A stretch of DNA of 64,000 nucleotides, from positions 1-64,000 of the forward strand of contig NZ_WKJN01000013.1 in assembly GCF_009674495.1 (NCBI RefSeq). Direction: 5' to 3'. The notes under the pieces were generated by a model that was given only the letters and a program-made list of their open reading frames with translations, ran no database searches and was not told where the DNA came from. Positions 54,070 to 63,640 of this stretch are shown here, piece after piece. Each line of letters starts with the position of its first letter. Positions within the stretch are counted from its first letter, which is position 1. Both the position numbers and the translations under genes were made by a program. This stretch comes from Duganella alba (GTDB lineage: Bacteria; Pseudomonadota; Gammaproteobacteria; Burkholderiales; Burkholderiaceae_D).

Positions 54070-56091
54070 ATGCCATCCATGCGCCTTGCCTATTTCGCTC
54101 TGCCGTCCCTGCTGATCGCCTGTTCCAGCCTGCCGCACGATGGCGCAGGCAGCGCGCCGCCGGCCGGCGCCGAGGCCACGCTGGGTTTGCTGGAAACCAC
54201 CGACCTGCACGCCAACGTCCTCAGTTACGACTATTACAAGCTGCAAGCCGATCCCGCCATGGGCCTGGAACGCACCGCCACGCTGATCAAGCAGGCGCGC
54301 GCCGAGTATCCGAACAACCTGCTGCTCGACAACGGCGACGCCCTGCAAGGCACGGCGCTGGCCGACTACCAGGCGCTGGTCAAGCCGGTGGCCTGCGGCG
54401 ACACGCTGGCGATTTATAAAGCCATGAACCAGCTGGGCGTGGACGCGGCGGGCATCGGCAACCATGAATTCAACTACGGCCTGCCGTACCTGAACCAGGT
54501 CACCGCCAGCCACTTCGACGTCGATGGTGTGCCGGCCGACGCGCCGCGCTGCGCCGGCCCGAACTTCCCCATCGTGCTGGCCAACATCTACAGCGTGAAG
54601 ACCAAGCAGCCGCTGTTCGCCCCATACCGCATCCTGACGCGCCAGATCCAAGCCACCGGCCCGGATGGCAAGCCGCTGACCGCCACCATCAAGGTCGGGG
54701 TGATCGGCTTCACGCCGCCGGGCGTGCTGTCGTGGGACAAGCACTGGCTGGAAGGGAAGGTCTACGCCGAGGGCGTGCGCGAAACAGCGCAGAAATACAT
54801 TCCGCGGATGCGCGCCGAGGGCGCCGACCTGGTGGTGGCCGTGTCGCACGGCGGCATCGACGGCGATCCGTACACGCCGCAGATGGAAAACGCCAACTAC
54901 TACCTGGCGCAGGTGCCGGGCGTGGACGCCATGCTGATCGGCCACGCGCACCTGCCGTTCCCGAATCCCGCCAGCACGCTGCCGGCGTTCAACCTGCCAG
55001 GCGTCGACAAGACCAGGGGCACGGTGTACGGCGTGCCGGCCGTGATGGCCAACCTGTGGGGCAAGCACCTGGGCGTGATCGGCCTGCACCTGAAGTTCGA
55101 CGGCCAGCATTGGGTGATCGACAAAACGCGCACCACGGTCGAGGCGCGCAGCATCCAGAATCCGGACCGCAGCTTTGTCGCCGCCGATCCGGCCATCGCG
55201 CCGCTGGTGGCGGACGAACACGCGGCCACCATTCAATACGTCAAAACGCCGGTCGGCACCAGCGACTTCCGCATGACCAGCTACTTTGCCGACGTCGGCG
55301 ACATCAGCGCCATCGAGCTAGTGAACCAGGCGCAGACCGCCTACGTGCAGGACTACGTCAAGGCCAACCTGCCGCAATACGCGGCGCTGCCGGTGCTGTC
55401 GATGGCGTCGCCGTTCAAGACCGGCGCCGCCGGCGTGGCCGACTACACCGACGTCAAGCCGGGCGCCCTGGCGCTCAACAACGCCGCCGACCTGTATCTG
55501 TACCCGAACGCGCTGCACGCGGTGAAACTGAACGGCGCGCAGCTGAAAGCCTGGCTGGAAAAGTCGGCCGAACGCTTCAACCGCATCGACCCGGCCAGCA
55601 GCGCGCAGCAGGAACTGGTCAACACCGGTTTCGCCGGCTTCAACTTCGACATGCTTACCAGCGCCGACGTCAGCTACCGGATCGACGTCACGCAGCCGCT
55701 TGGCCAGCGCATCGTCGCCTTGCACTACAAAGGTGCGCCGCTGTCGCCGACGCAGGAATTCCTGGTCGCCACCAACAACTACCGCGCCAGCGGTGGCGGC
55801 GGCTTTCCCGGCCTGGACGGCAGCCGGACCATCCTTGCCGCGCCGGACTCCAGCCGCGACGTGCTGATCGCCTACATCCAGAAAGCCAGGCAGCTGACGC
55901 GCGCCCGCAACGGCGCCGACCGCAGCTGGCGTTTCGCGCCGGTCGCCACCAGCGGCGCCGTGGTGTTCCATTCCGCGCCCGGCATGCTGGACCTGGCGCG
56001 CGACGCCGGCCTGAGCGCCGTCAGCCAGCTGAAGGCCGACGACGGCGCCGGCAAAGGCTTCGCCCTCTACGCCATCGACTTGAGCAAATGA
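54070..56091 (+). CDS. cpdB: 2',3'-cyclic-nucleotide 2'-phosphodiesterase/3'-nucleotidase lipoprotein
   Basis: A 673-residue secreted enzyme of the CpdB/UshA metallophosphatase family. It has a short lipoprotein signal (LLIACSS, Cys about residue 18) and metal-binding motifs LLETTDLHANV, NGDALQG, GNHEFNYG, SHGGIDGD and GHAHLPF, then a 5'-nucleotidase C-terminal domain with the substrate-sandwiching GGFPGLDGSR loop. It hydrolyses cyclic nucleotides and 3'-nucleotides outside the cytoplasm. Start could also be ATG 54079. Its stop overlaps the Sel1 gene start. Confidence 0.93.
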   Translation: MPSMRLAYFALPSLLIACSSLPHDGAGSAPPAGAEATLGLLETTDLHANVLSYDYYKLQADPAMGLERTATLIKQARAEYPNNLLLDNGDALQGTALADYQALVKPVACGDTLAIYKAMNQLGVDAAGIGNHEFNYGLPYLNQVTASHFDVDGVPADAPRCAGPNFPIVLANIYSVKTKQPLFAPYRILTRQIQATGPDGKPLTATIKVGVIGFTPPGVLSWDKHWLEGKVYAEGVRETAQKYIPRMRAEGADLVVAVSHGGIDGDPYTPQMENANYYLAQVPGVDAMLIGHAHLPFPNPASTLPAFNLPGVDKTRGTVYGVPAVMANLWGKHLGVIGLHLKFDGQHWVIDKTRTTVEARSIQNPDRSFVAADPAIAPLVADEHAATIQYVKTPVGTSDFRMTSYFADVGDISAIELVNQAQTAYVQDYVKANLPQYAALPVLSMASPFKTGAAGVADYTDVKPGALALNNAADLYLYPNALHAVKLNGAQLKAWLEKSAERFNRIDPASSAQQELVNTGFAGFNFDMLTSADVSYRIDVTQPLGQRIVALHYKGAPLSPTQEFLVATNNYRASGGGGFPGLDGSRTILAAPDSSRDVLIAYIQKARQLTRARNGADRSWRFAPVATSGAVVFHSAPGMLDLARDAGLSAVSQLKADDGAGKGFALYAIDLSK

Positions 56092-56609
56092 AGATCCCGC
56101 GCCGCGCTCTCGCCATTCTTGCCGCCAGCCTCGCGCTGGGCGGCGTGGCGTCGGCCGGACCGGTGGAAGAAGGGCGTTTGTGCCTGCGCGGCTCCGAGCG
56201 CGTGCAGGTGGATTTGCCGCGCGCCTTCCAGCTGTTCAGCGGCGCCGCGCAGAAGGGCGATCCGCAAGCGGCCTACTATCTGGGCCTGATGTACCAGAAC
56301 GGCATGGCGGTCGCGCGCAACATGAAGGCCGCCGCCCACTGGCTGCAACGCGCCGCCGACCACCAGAACCCGGCCGCCATGTACGCCCTGGCCAAGCTCT
56401 ACCTTGCCGGCGACGGCGTCAAGCGCGACGAGCTGGCCGCCCGCCGCTGGATCGAAAAAGCCGCCGACCTCGAATATCCGGACGCCGTCATGGCCATGGC
56501 CATCGGTCTGCGCGACGGCTCCATGGGCTTCGAGCGCAACGAAGCGCTGGCCGAAACCCAGATGCGCTTCGCCAACCGCGCCCTCAAGCTGGCCGTCCCC
56601 GGCCTGTAA
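56088..56609 (+). CDS. Secreted Sel1-repeat protein
   Basis: A 173-residue protein with a signal peptide (RRALAILAASLALGGVASAGP) and three Sel1-like repeats: FQLFSGAAQKGDPQAAYYLGLMYQNG, AAHWLQRAADHQNPAAMYALAKLYLAG and ARRWIEKAADLEYPDAVMAMAIG. Such repeats are helical protein-binding scaffolds. ATG 56088 overlaps the cpdB stop (ATGA), so it is co-translated with cpdB. The role is unknown; periplasmic location is likely. Confidence 0.88.
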   Translation: MKIPRRALAILAASLALGGVASAGPVEEGRLCLRGSERVQVDLPRAFQLFSGAAQKGDPQAAYYLGLMYQNGMAVARNMKAAAHWLQRAADHQNPAAMYALAKLYLAGDGVKRDELAARRWIEKAADLEYPDAVMAMAIGLRDGSMGFERNEALAETQMRFANRALKLAVPGL

Positions 56610-56772
56610 ATCCTTACGCCATGCTTACAACGCAAGCGCGTGCCGCGCTTGCTGCGATGCCGCACATCTATCTGTTGCTGATGAACTTCTACTAACCTAC
56701 AATGGTTTTCGATGGGGCGATTTTCCAGCGTACGACTACTATAAAAAACGTTGTATAAACAGGAGATGACAC

Positions 56773-57930
56773 ATGAACTTCAAGTTGAACATGCTTGTTG
56801 CAGGTCTGGCTTTAGCTTTCTCGGCATCCTCCCAGGCGGCCGATCCCATCAAGATCGGCGTCGCCGGTCCGTTCACCGGCGGCTCGGCGCCGATGGGCGT
56901 GTCGATGCGCGACGGCGTCAAGCTGGCCGTGGCCGACATCAACGCCAAGGGCGGCGTGCTGGGCCGGCAGATCGTGCTGGTCGAACGCGACGACGAAGCC
57001 AAGCCGGAACGCGGCGTGCAGATCGCCCAGGAACTCATCAATAAGGAAAAAGTCGTCGCCACCGTCGGCTACATCAACACCGGCGTGGCGCTGGCCTCGC
57101 AGCGCTTCTACCAGGACGCCAAGATCCCGGTCATGAACAACGTCGCCACCGGCTCCATCATCACCAAGCAGTTTGCCGACCAGCCTGAAAACTACGTCTT
57201 CCGCAACTCCGCCAACGACCAGATCCAGTCGCAGATGATCATCAAGGAAGCGGTCGACAATCGCAAGTTCAAAAAGGTCGCCATCCTGGCCGACTCCACC
57301 AACTACGGCCAGCTGGGCCGCGAAGACCTGGAGAAGGTGCTCACCAGCCGCGGCATGAAGCCGGTCGCGGTCGAGAAGTACAACATCAAGGACGTCGACA
57401 TGACGGCCCAGCTGCTCAAGGCCAAGCAGGCCGGCGCCGAAGTGGTGCTCACCTACGGCATCGGCCCCGAGCTGGCGCAGATCGCCAACGGCATGGAAAA
57501 GCTGAACTGGAAAGTGCCGCTGATCGGCAGCTGGACCCTGTCGATGGCCAACTTCATCGACAACGCCGGCAAGAACGGCAACGGCACCCGCATGCCGCAG
57601 ACCTTCATCCAGGACCCGAACACGCCGAAACGCAAGGCCTTCATCGACGCCTACATCAAGGCCTACAACCCGCCGCAGGGCCGCATGCCGTCGCCGGTGT
57701 CGGCCGCCCAGGGCTACGACTCGATCTACCTGCTGGCCGCCGCCATCAAGCAGGCCGGCAGCACCGACGGCCCGAAGGTCAAGGCCGCGCTGGAGAATCT
57801 GAGCGAGAAGGTGGACGGCGTCGTCACCAGCTACAACAAGCCGTATAGCAAGGACAACCACGAAGCCATCAACGCCGAGACCACCGTGTTCGGCGAAGTC
57901 AAAGACGGCAAAGTCGTCCTGGCCAAGTAA
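56773..57930 (+). CDS. livJ: Branched-chain amino acid ABC transporter substrate-binding protein
   Basis: A 385-residue periplasmic Leu/Ile/Val-type binding protein: signal peptide (LALAFSASSQAAD), then IKIGVAGPFTGGSAPMG and the two-lobed fold with VATVGYINTGVALASQ and the substrate pocket region. The ligand may be another amino acid or urea-like compound; the neighbouring permease is LivH-like. AGGAGA precedes the ATG. An RNA hairpin after it (57949-57982) probably raises its level above the permeases. Confidence 0.9.
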   Translation: MNFKLNMLVAGLALAFSASSQAADPIKIGVAGPFTGGSAPMGVSMRDGVKLAVADINAKGGVLGRQIVLVERDDEAKPERGVQIAQELINKEKVVATVGYINTGVALASQRFYQDAKIPVMNNVATGSIITKQFADQPENYVFRNSANDQIQSQMIIKEAVDNRKFKKVAILADSTNYGQLGREDLEKVLTSRGMKPVAVEKYNIKDVDMTAQLLKAKQAGAEVVLTYGIGPELAQIANGMEKLNWKVPLIGSWTLSMANFIDNAGKNGNGTRMPQTFIQDPNTPKRKAFIDAYIKAYNPPQGRMPSPVSAAQGYDSIYLLAAAIKQAGSTDGPKVKAALENLSEKVDGVVTSYNKPYSKDNHEAINAETTVFGEVKDGKVVLAK

Positions 57931-57948
57931 GGCCGCCAAGCGCCACAG

Positions 57949-57982
57949 TGGCCAGACTTGTTGATGCAAGCCTGGCCATTTT
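57949..57982 (+). terminator. Attenuator-like hairpin between livJ and livH
   Basis: TGGCCAGACTTG and CAAGCCTGGCCA form a 12-base stem with one mismatch, followed by TTTTCTT. It is probably a partial terminator that limits read-through from the binding protein gene to the permeases. Confidence 0.7.
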
Positions 57983-58009
57983 CTTGTTGTCTGTAGCAAA
58001 GGACCTATC

Positions 58010-58900
58010 ATGGAAATCCTGTTGCAACTGGTGTTCAGCGGCATTGCGCTGGGCATGATCTATGCGGTGATCGCGTTCGGCTACCAGCTCACCTTCGCCA
58101 CCTCCGGCACGCTCAATTTCGGCCAGGGCGAATCGCTGATGCTCGGCGCGCTCGTGGGCCTGAGCCTGGTCGGCACCATCCACGGCGGCCCGTACATGAG
58201 CTACCTGCTGATGATCCCGGTGGTGATCGTGTTCGGCGCGCTGCAAGGCATGTTCGTCGAATGGATCGGCGTGCGGCCGGCGATCAAGATCAAATCCGAA
58301 TTCGGCTGGATCATGTCCACCATCGCGCTGGCCATCATCTTCAAGAACGTCGCCGAAAACATCTGGGGCAAGGACGACCTGACCTTCCCGTCGCCGCTGG
58401 ACTCGGCGCCGATCGACATCCTCGGCGCCAACGTGCAGCCGATGCAGATCGCGGTGGTGGTCGGCGCGCTGGCCATCATGGCGGCGGTGGAACTCTTCAA
58501 CCGCAAATCCATCTACGGCAAGGCGGTGGTCGCCACCGCCAACGACCGCGACGCGGCCGGGCTGATGGGCATCAACACCGGCATGGTGATCACCTTCTCG
58601 TATGCGCTGTCGTCCGCCGTGGCCGCCTTTGCCGGCGTGCTGGTGGCGCCGTTGACGCTGACCGGCGCCACCATGGGCGCCTCGCTGGGACTGAAGGCGT
58701 TCGCGGTGGCCATCATCGGCGGCCTGACCTCCGGCATGGGCGCCATCGTCGGCGGCCTGATACTGGGCATCGCCGAGACCACCACCGGCTACTACATCTC
58801 CACCGGCTACAAGGAAGTGCCGGGATTGCTGCTGCTCCTTCTGGTGCTGGCGATCAAGCCGTCCGGCCTGTTCGGCAAAGCCGCCATCAAAAAGGTCTGA
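58010..58900 (+). CDS. livH: Branched-chain amino acid permease LivH
   Basis: A 296-residue inner-membrane permease with about eight transmembrane segments. Family signatures are the N-terminal FSGIALGMIYAVIAFGYQLTFA and the loop GLMGINTGMVITFSYALSS with ATPase-docking sequence RDRDAAG. It pairs with the LivM part of the next gene. It lies 79 bases after livJ and three bases before the fused livMG. Confidence 0.93.
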   Translation: MEILLQLVFSGIALGMIYAVIAFGYQLTFATSGTLNFGQGESLMLGALVGLSLVGTIHGGPYMSYLLMIPVVIVFGALQGMFVEWIGVRPAIKIKSEFGWIMSTIALAIIFKNVAENIWGKDDLTFPSPLDSAPIDILGANVQPMQIAVVVGALAIMAAVELFNRKSIYGKAVVATANDRDAAGLMGINTGMVITFSYALSSAVAAFAGVLVAPLTLTGATMGASLGLKAFAVAIIGGLTSGMGAIVGGLILGIAETTTGYYISTGYKEVPGLLLLLLVLAIKPSGLFGKAAIKKV

Positions 58901-58903
58901 CCC

Positions 58904-60847
58904 ATGAACAAGACGATCGTCGCGGCAAGCGTAGTGGGGCTGGCGGTGCTGGTGCTGTATCCGGTGCTGATACCGAATCCGTACTACATCCACCTGTTCG
59001 AAACCATCCTGATCTACGCGATCCTGTTGTTCGGCCTGGACATCGTGGTCGGCTACACCGGCCAGGTGTCGCTGGGCCACGCCGGCCTGTTCGGCATCGG
59101 CGCCTACGCCACCGGCGTGCTGGTGTTCAAGCTCGGTGCGCCGTTCTGGATCGCGATTCCCGGCAGCGTGCTCGGCGCGGCGGTGTTCGGCGCCATCCTG
59201 GCGCTGCCGGCGCTGCGCGTCACCGGCCCGTACCTGGCCATGGTCACGCTGGCCTTCGGCACCATCATCCAGATCCTCATCAACGAAATGACCTTCCTCA
59301 CCGAAGGCCCGATGGGCATCAAGATCGCCAAGCCGATGCTGTTCGGCGCCAAGCTCAGCGAGGTGCAGTACTACTACATGGTGGCGGCGCTGATGGTGAT
59401 CTCGCTGATCGTCGTGCACCGCGTGCTGAAGTCCAACCTCGGCCGCGCCTTCGAAGCGCTGCGCGACAGCCCGATCGCCTCCGACTGCATGGGCGTCTCG
59501 GTGTACCGCTACAAGGTCTACGCCTTCATCATCAGCGCCGGCTTCGCCGGGCTGGCCGGCAGCCTGTACGCGTATTCGGAGGAGTACATCAATCCCAGCA
59601 CCTACACCTTCGAGCTGACCATATTGTTCCTGCTGGCGGTGATCATGGGCGGCCGCAAGACGCGTTCCGGCGCCTTGATCGGCGCGCTGATCGTGGTGAT
59701 GCTGCCCAGCCTGCTGGCGGACATTGAACTGTTCCGCAAGATCGCCGTGGCCGCCGCCGTGCTGGGCGTGATCGGCTCGGCGCTGGCGATCGCCCGCAAA
59801 CGCTCGACGCCGCGCGGCGTGGCCGTGCCGCTGATCGCCACCATCGGCATGGCGGCGTTCTCCTTCAAGCTGGAAAACATCGTCGACTGGCGCCTGACCA
59901 TCTTCGGCCTGATGACATTGTTCGTGGTCTACTACCTGCAGGATGGCATCGTCGGCTTCCTGCAAGGGCTGGTGGGCAAGGCGCGTGCGCACGCGCAGCC
60001 GCTGGCGTCCGGCGCCGGCGCCGAGCCGTTCCCGCGCGCGCAGGGCGGCAAGGCCGGCGACACCCTGCTCAATGTCGAACAGATCCTGATGCAGTTCGGC
60101 GGCCTGAAGGCGCTCAACCAGGTCAACCTCAACGTGGCCCAGGGCTCGGTGCACGGCCTGATCGGCCCCAACGGCTCCGGCAAGAGCACCATGATGAACG
60201 TGCTGACCGGGATCTACCGGCCGACCGCCGGCAAGGTGGCCTTTGCCGGCGCCGTGATCTCCGGCCGCACGCCGTCCGAAATCGCGCTGGGCGGCGTGGC
60301 GCGCACCTTCCAGAACGTCCAGCTGTTCGGCGAAATGACCGCCACCGAGAACGTGCTGGTCGGCCTGCACAACACCTTTCACTCCAATGTGCTGGACGTG
60401 ATGCTGCAAACGCCGCGCTACAAGCGCGAGGAACTGGCCGCGCGCGAGCGGGCCGCCAGCATCCTGGAGTTCGTCGGCCTGGCCGACCTGGCCGGCGAGG
60501 AGGCGCGCAATCTGCCGTATGGCAAGCAGCGCCTGCTGGAAATCGGCCGCGCGCTGGGCCTCAGTCCACGCCTGCTGCTGCTCGACGAACCGGCGGCCGG
60601 CCTGACCGCGCCCGACATCAAGGAGCTGATGGCCATCATCCGCAAGATCCGCGACCACGGCATCACCATCATCCTGATCGAGCACCACATGGACGTGGTG
60701 ATGGCCTTGTCCGACACCGTCACGGTGCTGGACTTCGGCCAGAAGATCGCCGAAGGCAAACCGGCCGCCGTGCAAAGCGATCCGAAAGTGATCGAAGCCT
60801 ATCTGGGCGGCAGCGATGACGCCAGCCACGCGCCGGCGGCGCACTGA
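58904..60847 (+). CDS. livMG: Fused LivM permease - LivG ATPase
   Basis: A 647-residue single-chain fusion. Residues 1-340 are LivM-like, with the GYTGQVSLGHAGLFGIGAYATG signature and about ten transmembrane segments; two extra hydrophobic stretches near 315-360 precede a linker (PLASGAGAEPFPRAQGG). Residues 390-640 are the LivG ATPase: GPNGSGKST, LPYGKQRLLEIGRAL, LLLLDEPAAGL and the switch His in IEHHMD. The frame is open throughout, so no frameshift is needed. In most bacteria these are two genes. It works with LivH and LivF. Confidence 0.92.
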   Translation: MNKTIVAASVVGLAVLVLYPVLIPNPYYIHLFETILIYAILLFGLDIVVGYTGQVSLGHAGLFGIGAYATGVLVFKLGAPFWIAIPGSVLGAAVFGAILALPALRVTGPYLAMVTLAFGTIIQILINEMTFLTEGPMGIKIAKPMLFGAKLSEVQYYYMVAALMVISLIVVHRVLKSNLGRAFEALRDSPIASDCMGVSVYRYKVYAFIISAGFAGLAGSLYAYSEEYINPSTYTFELTILFLLAVIMGGRKTRSGALIGALIVVMLPSLLADIELFRKIAVAAAVLGVIGSALAIARKRSTPRGVAVPLIATIGMAAFSFKLENIVDWRLTIFGLMTLFVVYYLQDGIVGFLQGLVGKARAHAQPLASGAGAEPFPRAQGGKAGDTLLNVEQILMQFGGLKALNQVNLNVAQGSVHGLIGPNGSGKSTMMNVLTGIYRPTAGKVAFAGAVISGRTPSEIALGGVARTFQNVQLFGEMTATENVLVGLHNTFHSNVLDVMLQTPRYKREELAARERAASILEFVGLADLAGEEARNLPYGKQRLLEIGRALGLSPRLLLLDEPAAGLTAPDIKELMAIIRKIRDHGITIILIEHHMDVVMALSDTVTVLDFGQKIAEGKPAAVQSDPKVIEAYLGGSDDASHAPAAH

Positions 60848-60859
60848 CAAGGACACGCC

Positions 60860-61582
60860 ATGCTATCGATCTCCAACCTGCACGCCGCCTACGGCAAAGT
60901 CGAAGTCCTGCACGGCATCTCGCTGGACGTCCCGAAAGGGAAGCTGGTGACGCTGATCGGCTCCAACGGCGCCGGCAAGACCACCACCATGCGCGCCATC
61001 TCCGGCATGATCAAGCCCAAGGGCGGCAAGGTCACGCTGGACGGCAAGGACATCACCGGCCACGACTCGCACCGCATCGCCCGCGCCGGGCTGGCGCATT
61101 CGCCGGAAGGGCGGCGCGTGTTCGCCTCCATGAGCGTGACCGACAACCTGCTGCTGGGCGCCTTCCCGCGCTTCACCCGCGCGCGGCCGAAAGGCGACAT
61201 CAAGCGCGACCTGGAAAAGGCGCTGGAACTGTTCCCGCGCCTGAAAGAGCGCCAGCACCAGCTGGCCGGCACCCTGTCCGGCGGCGAGCAGCAGATGCTG
61301 GCCATGGCGCGCGCGGTGATGCTCAATCCCGACGTGGTGCTGCTGGACGAACCGTCGATGGGCCTGGCGCCGATCCTGGTGGAAGAAGTGTTCCGCATCA
61401 TCCAGCGCCTGAAGTCCGAAGGCGTGACCATGCTGCTGGTGGAACAATTCGCCGCCGCCGCGCTGAACGTGGCCGACTATGGCTACGTACTGGAAAACGG
61501 CCACATCTCCGTCCACGGCCCGGCCGACAGCCTGAAAACCGACCCCAAAGTCATCGCCGCCTACCTCGGCGGCGGCCACTAA
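60860..61582 (+). CDS. livF: Branched-chain amino acid ABC transporter ATPase LivF
   Basis: A 240-residue ATPase with Walker A GSNGAGKTT, signature LSGGEQQMLAMARAV, Walker B VVLLDEPSMGL and the LivF-type ending (ADSLKTDPKVIAAYLGG). It completes the importer with the fused LivG domain as the other nucleotide-binding subunit. It starts 12 bases after livMG. Confidence 0.95.
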   Translation: MLSISNLHAAYGKVEVLHGISLDVPKGKLVTLIGSNGAGKTTTMRAISGMIKPKGGKVTLDGKDITGHDSHRIARAGLAHSPEGRRVFASMSVTDNLLLGAFPRFTRARPKGDIKRDLEKALELFPRLKERQHQLAGTLSGGEQQMLAMARAVMLNPDVVLLDEPSMGLAPILVEEVFRIIQRLKSEGVTMLLVEQFAAAALNVADYGYVLENGHISVHGPADSLKTDPKVIAAYLGGGH

Positions 61583-61636
61583 CCCCGGTTTTTCTGAAAA
61601 ATTTTATACTGTCGGTTCGACCAAACGGGAGGCAGT

Positions 61637-62473
61637 ATGAAAACGCTGAAGATGGCCGGGCACGCGGTGCCGGCGCTGGGGCAGGGCACATGGAATATGG
61701 GGGAGCAGGCTGCGCGCAAACAGGATGAGGTGCGTGCGCTGCAACTGGGTCTCGATCTCGGTCTGACGCTGATCGATACCGCCGAGATGTACGGCGAGGG
61801 CGGGGCGGAGGAAGTCGTGGGCGCTGCCATCGCCGGCCGCCGCGATGAAGCCTTCGTCGTCAGCAAAGTCTATCCGCACAACGCCAGCTTCGACGGCGTG
61901 CAGGCCGCCTGCGAACGCAGCCTGCGCCGCCTGAAAGTCGAGACGATCGACCTGTATCTGCTGCACTGGCAGGGCCACCACCCGCTGGCCGAGACCTTCG
62001 ATGGCTTCGAGGCGCTGAAGAGCGCCGGCAAGATCAAGGCCTGGGGCGTCAGCAACTTCGACCTGGAAAACATGGAGGAAGCCCTCGGCTACGGCGCGCC
62101 CGCCACCAATCAGGTGCTGTACAACCTGATGAAGCGCGGGATCGAGTTCGACCTGCTGCCGTGGGCGCGCGAACGCCAGCTGCCCATCATGGCCTACTCG
62201 CCGCTGGAAACCCACGGCCGCGAACAGGCCGCGCTGCTGGGCAATCCCGGTCTCAAGATGGTCGCCGATGCGCATGGCGTCACGCCGGCGCAGATCGCGC
62301 TGGCCTGGGTGCTGCATCAGGATGACGTGATCGCTATCCCCAAGGCCGTCGATCCTGTACACTTGCGCGCCAACCGCGCCGCGGCCGACATCCGCCTTTC
62401 CGCCGATGATCTGGCCGCATTGGACCAGGCATTTCCGCCGCCGCGACGTCGCCGTGCGCTGGATATGCGTTAA
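61637..62473 (+). CDS. Aldo/keto reductase
   Basis: A 278-residue NAD(P)H-dependent (beta/alpha)8 reductase. The catalytic tetrad is visible: Asp and Tyr in IDTAEMYG, Lys in VVSKVYP and His in LHWQG. It reduces aldehydes or ketones; the exact substrate is not evident. It lies 54 bases after livF in the same direction and may be read through. Confidence 0.9.
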   Translation: MKTLKMAGHAVPALGQGTWNMGEQAARKQDEVRALQLGLDLGLTLIDTAEMYGEGGAEEVVGAAIAGRRDEAFVVSKVYPHNASFDGVQAACERSLRRLKVETIDLYLLHWQGHHPLAETFDGFEALKSAGKIKAWGVSNFDLENMEEALGYGAPATNQVLYNLMKRGIEFDLLPWARERQLPIMAYSPLETHGREQAALLGNPGLKMVADAHGVTPAQIALAWVLHQDDVIAIPKAVDPVHLRANRAAADIRLSADDLAALDQAFPPPRRRRALDMR

Positions 62474-62486
62474 ACGATAAATAACT

Positions 62487-63560
62487 ATGCTCAATCGACT
62501 GAAGCAGCTGTTCTCTCCCAAGGACATCAGCAACCACATTCTGCTCAACGCCTACGCCACCGTGGGCGACCTGCCCAAGCCGGTCTTCCCGCACGTGCTG
62601 AACGGCCGCCGCGACAGCAAGGACGCCGACCTGGCGCCGCACCTCAACGGTTTCATGCACTACCTGGCCGAGCAAAACGGCGGCAAGATGACGCGCACCC
62701 GCTACCACGTGATCCGCCATCTGCAACGCACCCAGCACCACCTGAGCTTTGCCGTGGACCCGGCCGACATGGCGCCATTCCACGCCTGGGCGGAAGCGGC
62801 CAATGCGCTGGTGTTCATGCAGGATGGCACGGTGCGCGATCCGCAGGGCCGCATCCTGCTGGCCGCGTCGGGCGAAGATGGCGACGCCCAGGCCGTGATG
62901 CCGTATCCGCCGCAAGCCTGGCAGCGCAAGGCGCGCAGCGACGAGCAACTGGCCGCGCACCAGATCAGCGTGCCGGCCGACCTGCCGCCGCTGGTGTCGG
63001 AACCGGAATTGCGTCTGCGCGCGCCGGAAGATGTGCTGCGCCGGATGCTGGCCCTGTTCGTGATCGCCATCCGCGCCGAATCGCTGAACAGCAAGACGCC
63101 GATCGCCGTGAACGATCTTCAGCAGCGCTTCCCGCCAGCCTTTGCCGGCCTGACCGACGCCGAACGCGCTTTCCTGGCGCAGGAAGCGCCGTCCGAGCAG
63201 GAGATCACGCAATTCCTGTGGCGTTATGAAGCCATCCTGGTGCTGCAATGGGCGCTGGGCTTGCAGGAGGCGTTACCGTTCCCGGATGCGATCTGCGACG
63301 TGGCGTCGATCTCCAGCGCCGTCATCGATCGCGGCACCGAGGGCCTGCGCAAGCAACCGGTCGCGCGCGCGGCCGGCGAGGTACTGGATGAGCTGGATCT
63401 CCACTATCGCCTGCACTGGGCCAGCCGCCAGGCCATCCTCAAGAAAACGCCGGTGCCGGCGGGGCTGAACGACGGCGTTCTGCAGGCGCGTCACTATGCG
63501 CTGAATTGGCTGGTGCGCTTCGAGGACCGCGAATGGGACGATGTCGATACGCCGACCTGA
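62487..63560 (+). CDS. DUF4272 domain protein
   Basis: A 357-residue cytoplasmic protein. The C-terminal half fits DUF4272: AEDVLRRMLALFVIAIRAESL, FLWRYEAILVLQWALGLQEALPFPDAICD and a closing ARHYALNWLVRFED. The N-terminal part (FSPKDISNHILLNAYATVGD) has no named domain. It starts 13 bases after the reductase stop and is likely co-transcribed. Function unknown. Confidence 0.8.
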   Translation: MLNRLKQLFSPKDISNHILLNAYATVGDLPKPVFPHVLNGRRDSKDADLAPHLNGFMHYLAEQNGGKMTRTRYHVIRHLQRTQHHLSFAVDPADMAPFHAWAEAANALVFMQDGTVRDPQGRILLAASGEDGDAQAVMPYPPQAWQRKARSDEQLAAHQISVPADLPPLVSEPELRLRAPEDVLRRMLALFVIAIRAESLNSKTPIAVNDLQQRFPPAFAGLTDAERAFLAQEAPSEQEITQFLWRYEAILVLQWALGLQEALPFPDAICDVASISSAVIDRGTEGLRKQPVARAAGEVLDELDLHYRLHWASRQAILKKTPVPAGLNDGVLQARHYALNWLVRFEDREWDDVDTPT

Positions 63561-63640
63561 GTAATGTTCGATGGCGAACAGAACTATTTCGGATTTTGGT
63601 GTAGGCTGTTCACATCGAAGCACTTAACAAGGAGTTCGAC

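Noticed and set aside
57899..60856. 985-codon minus-strand open frame opposite the liv genes
   Set aside because: It mirrors the confirmed livH, livMG genes; the translation is His/Asp/Gln-rich and lacks any domain.
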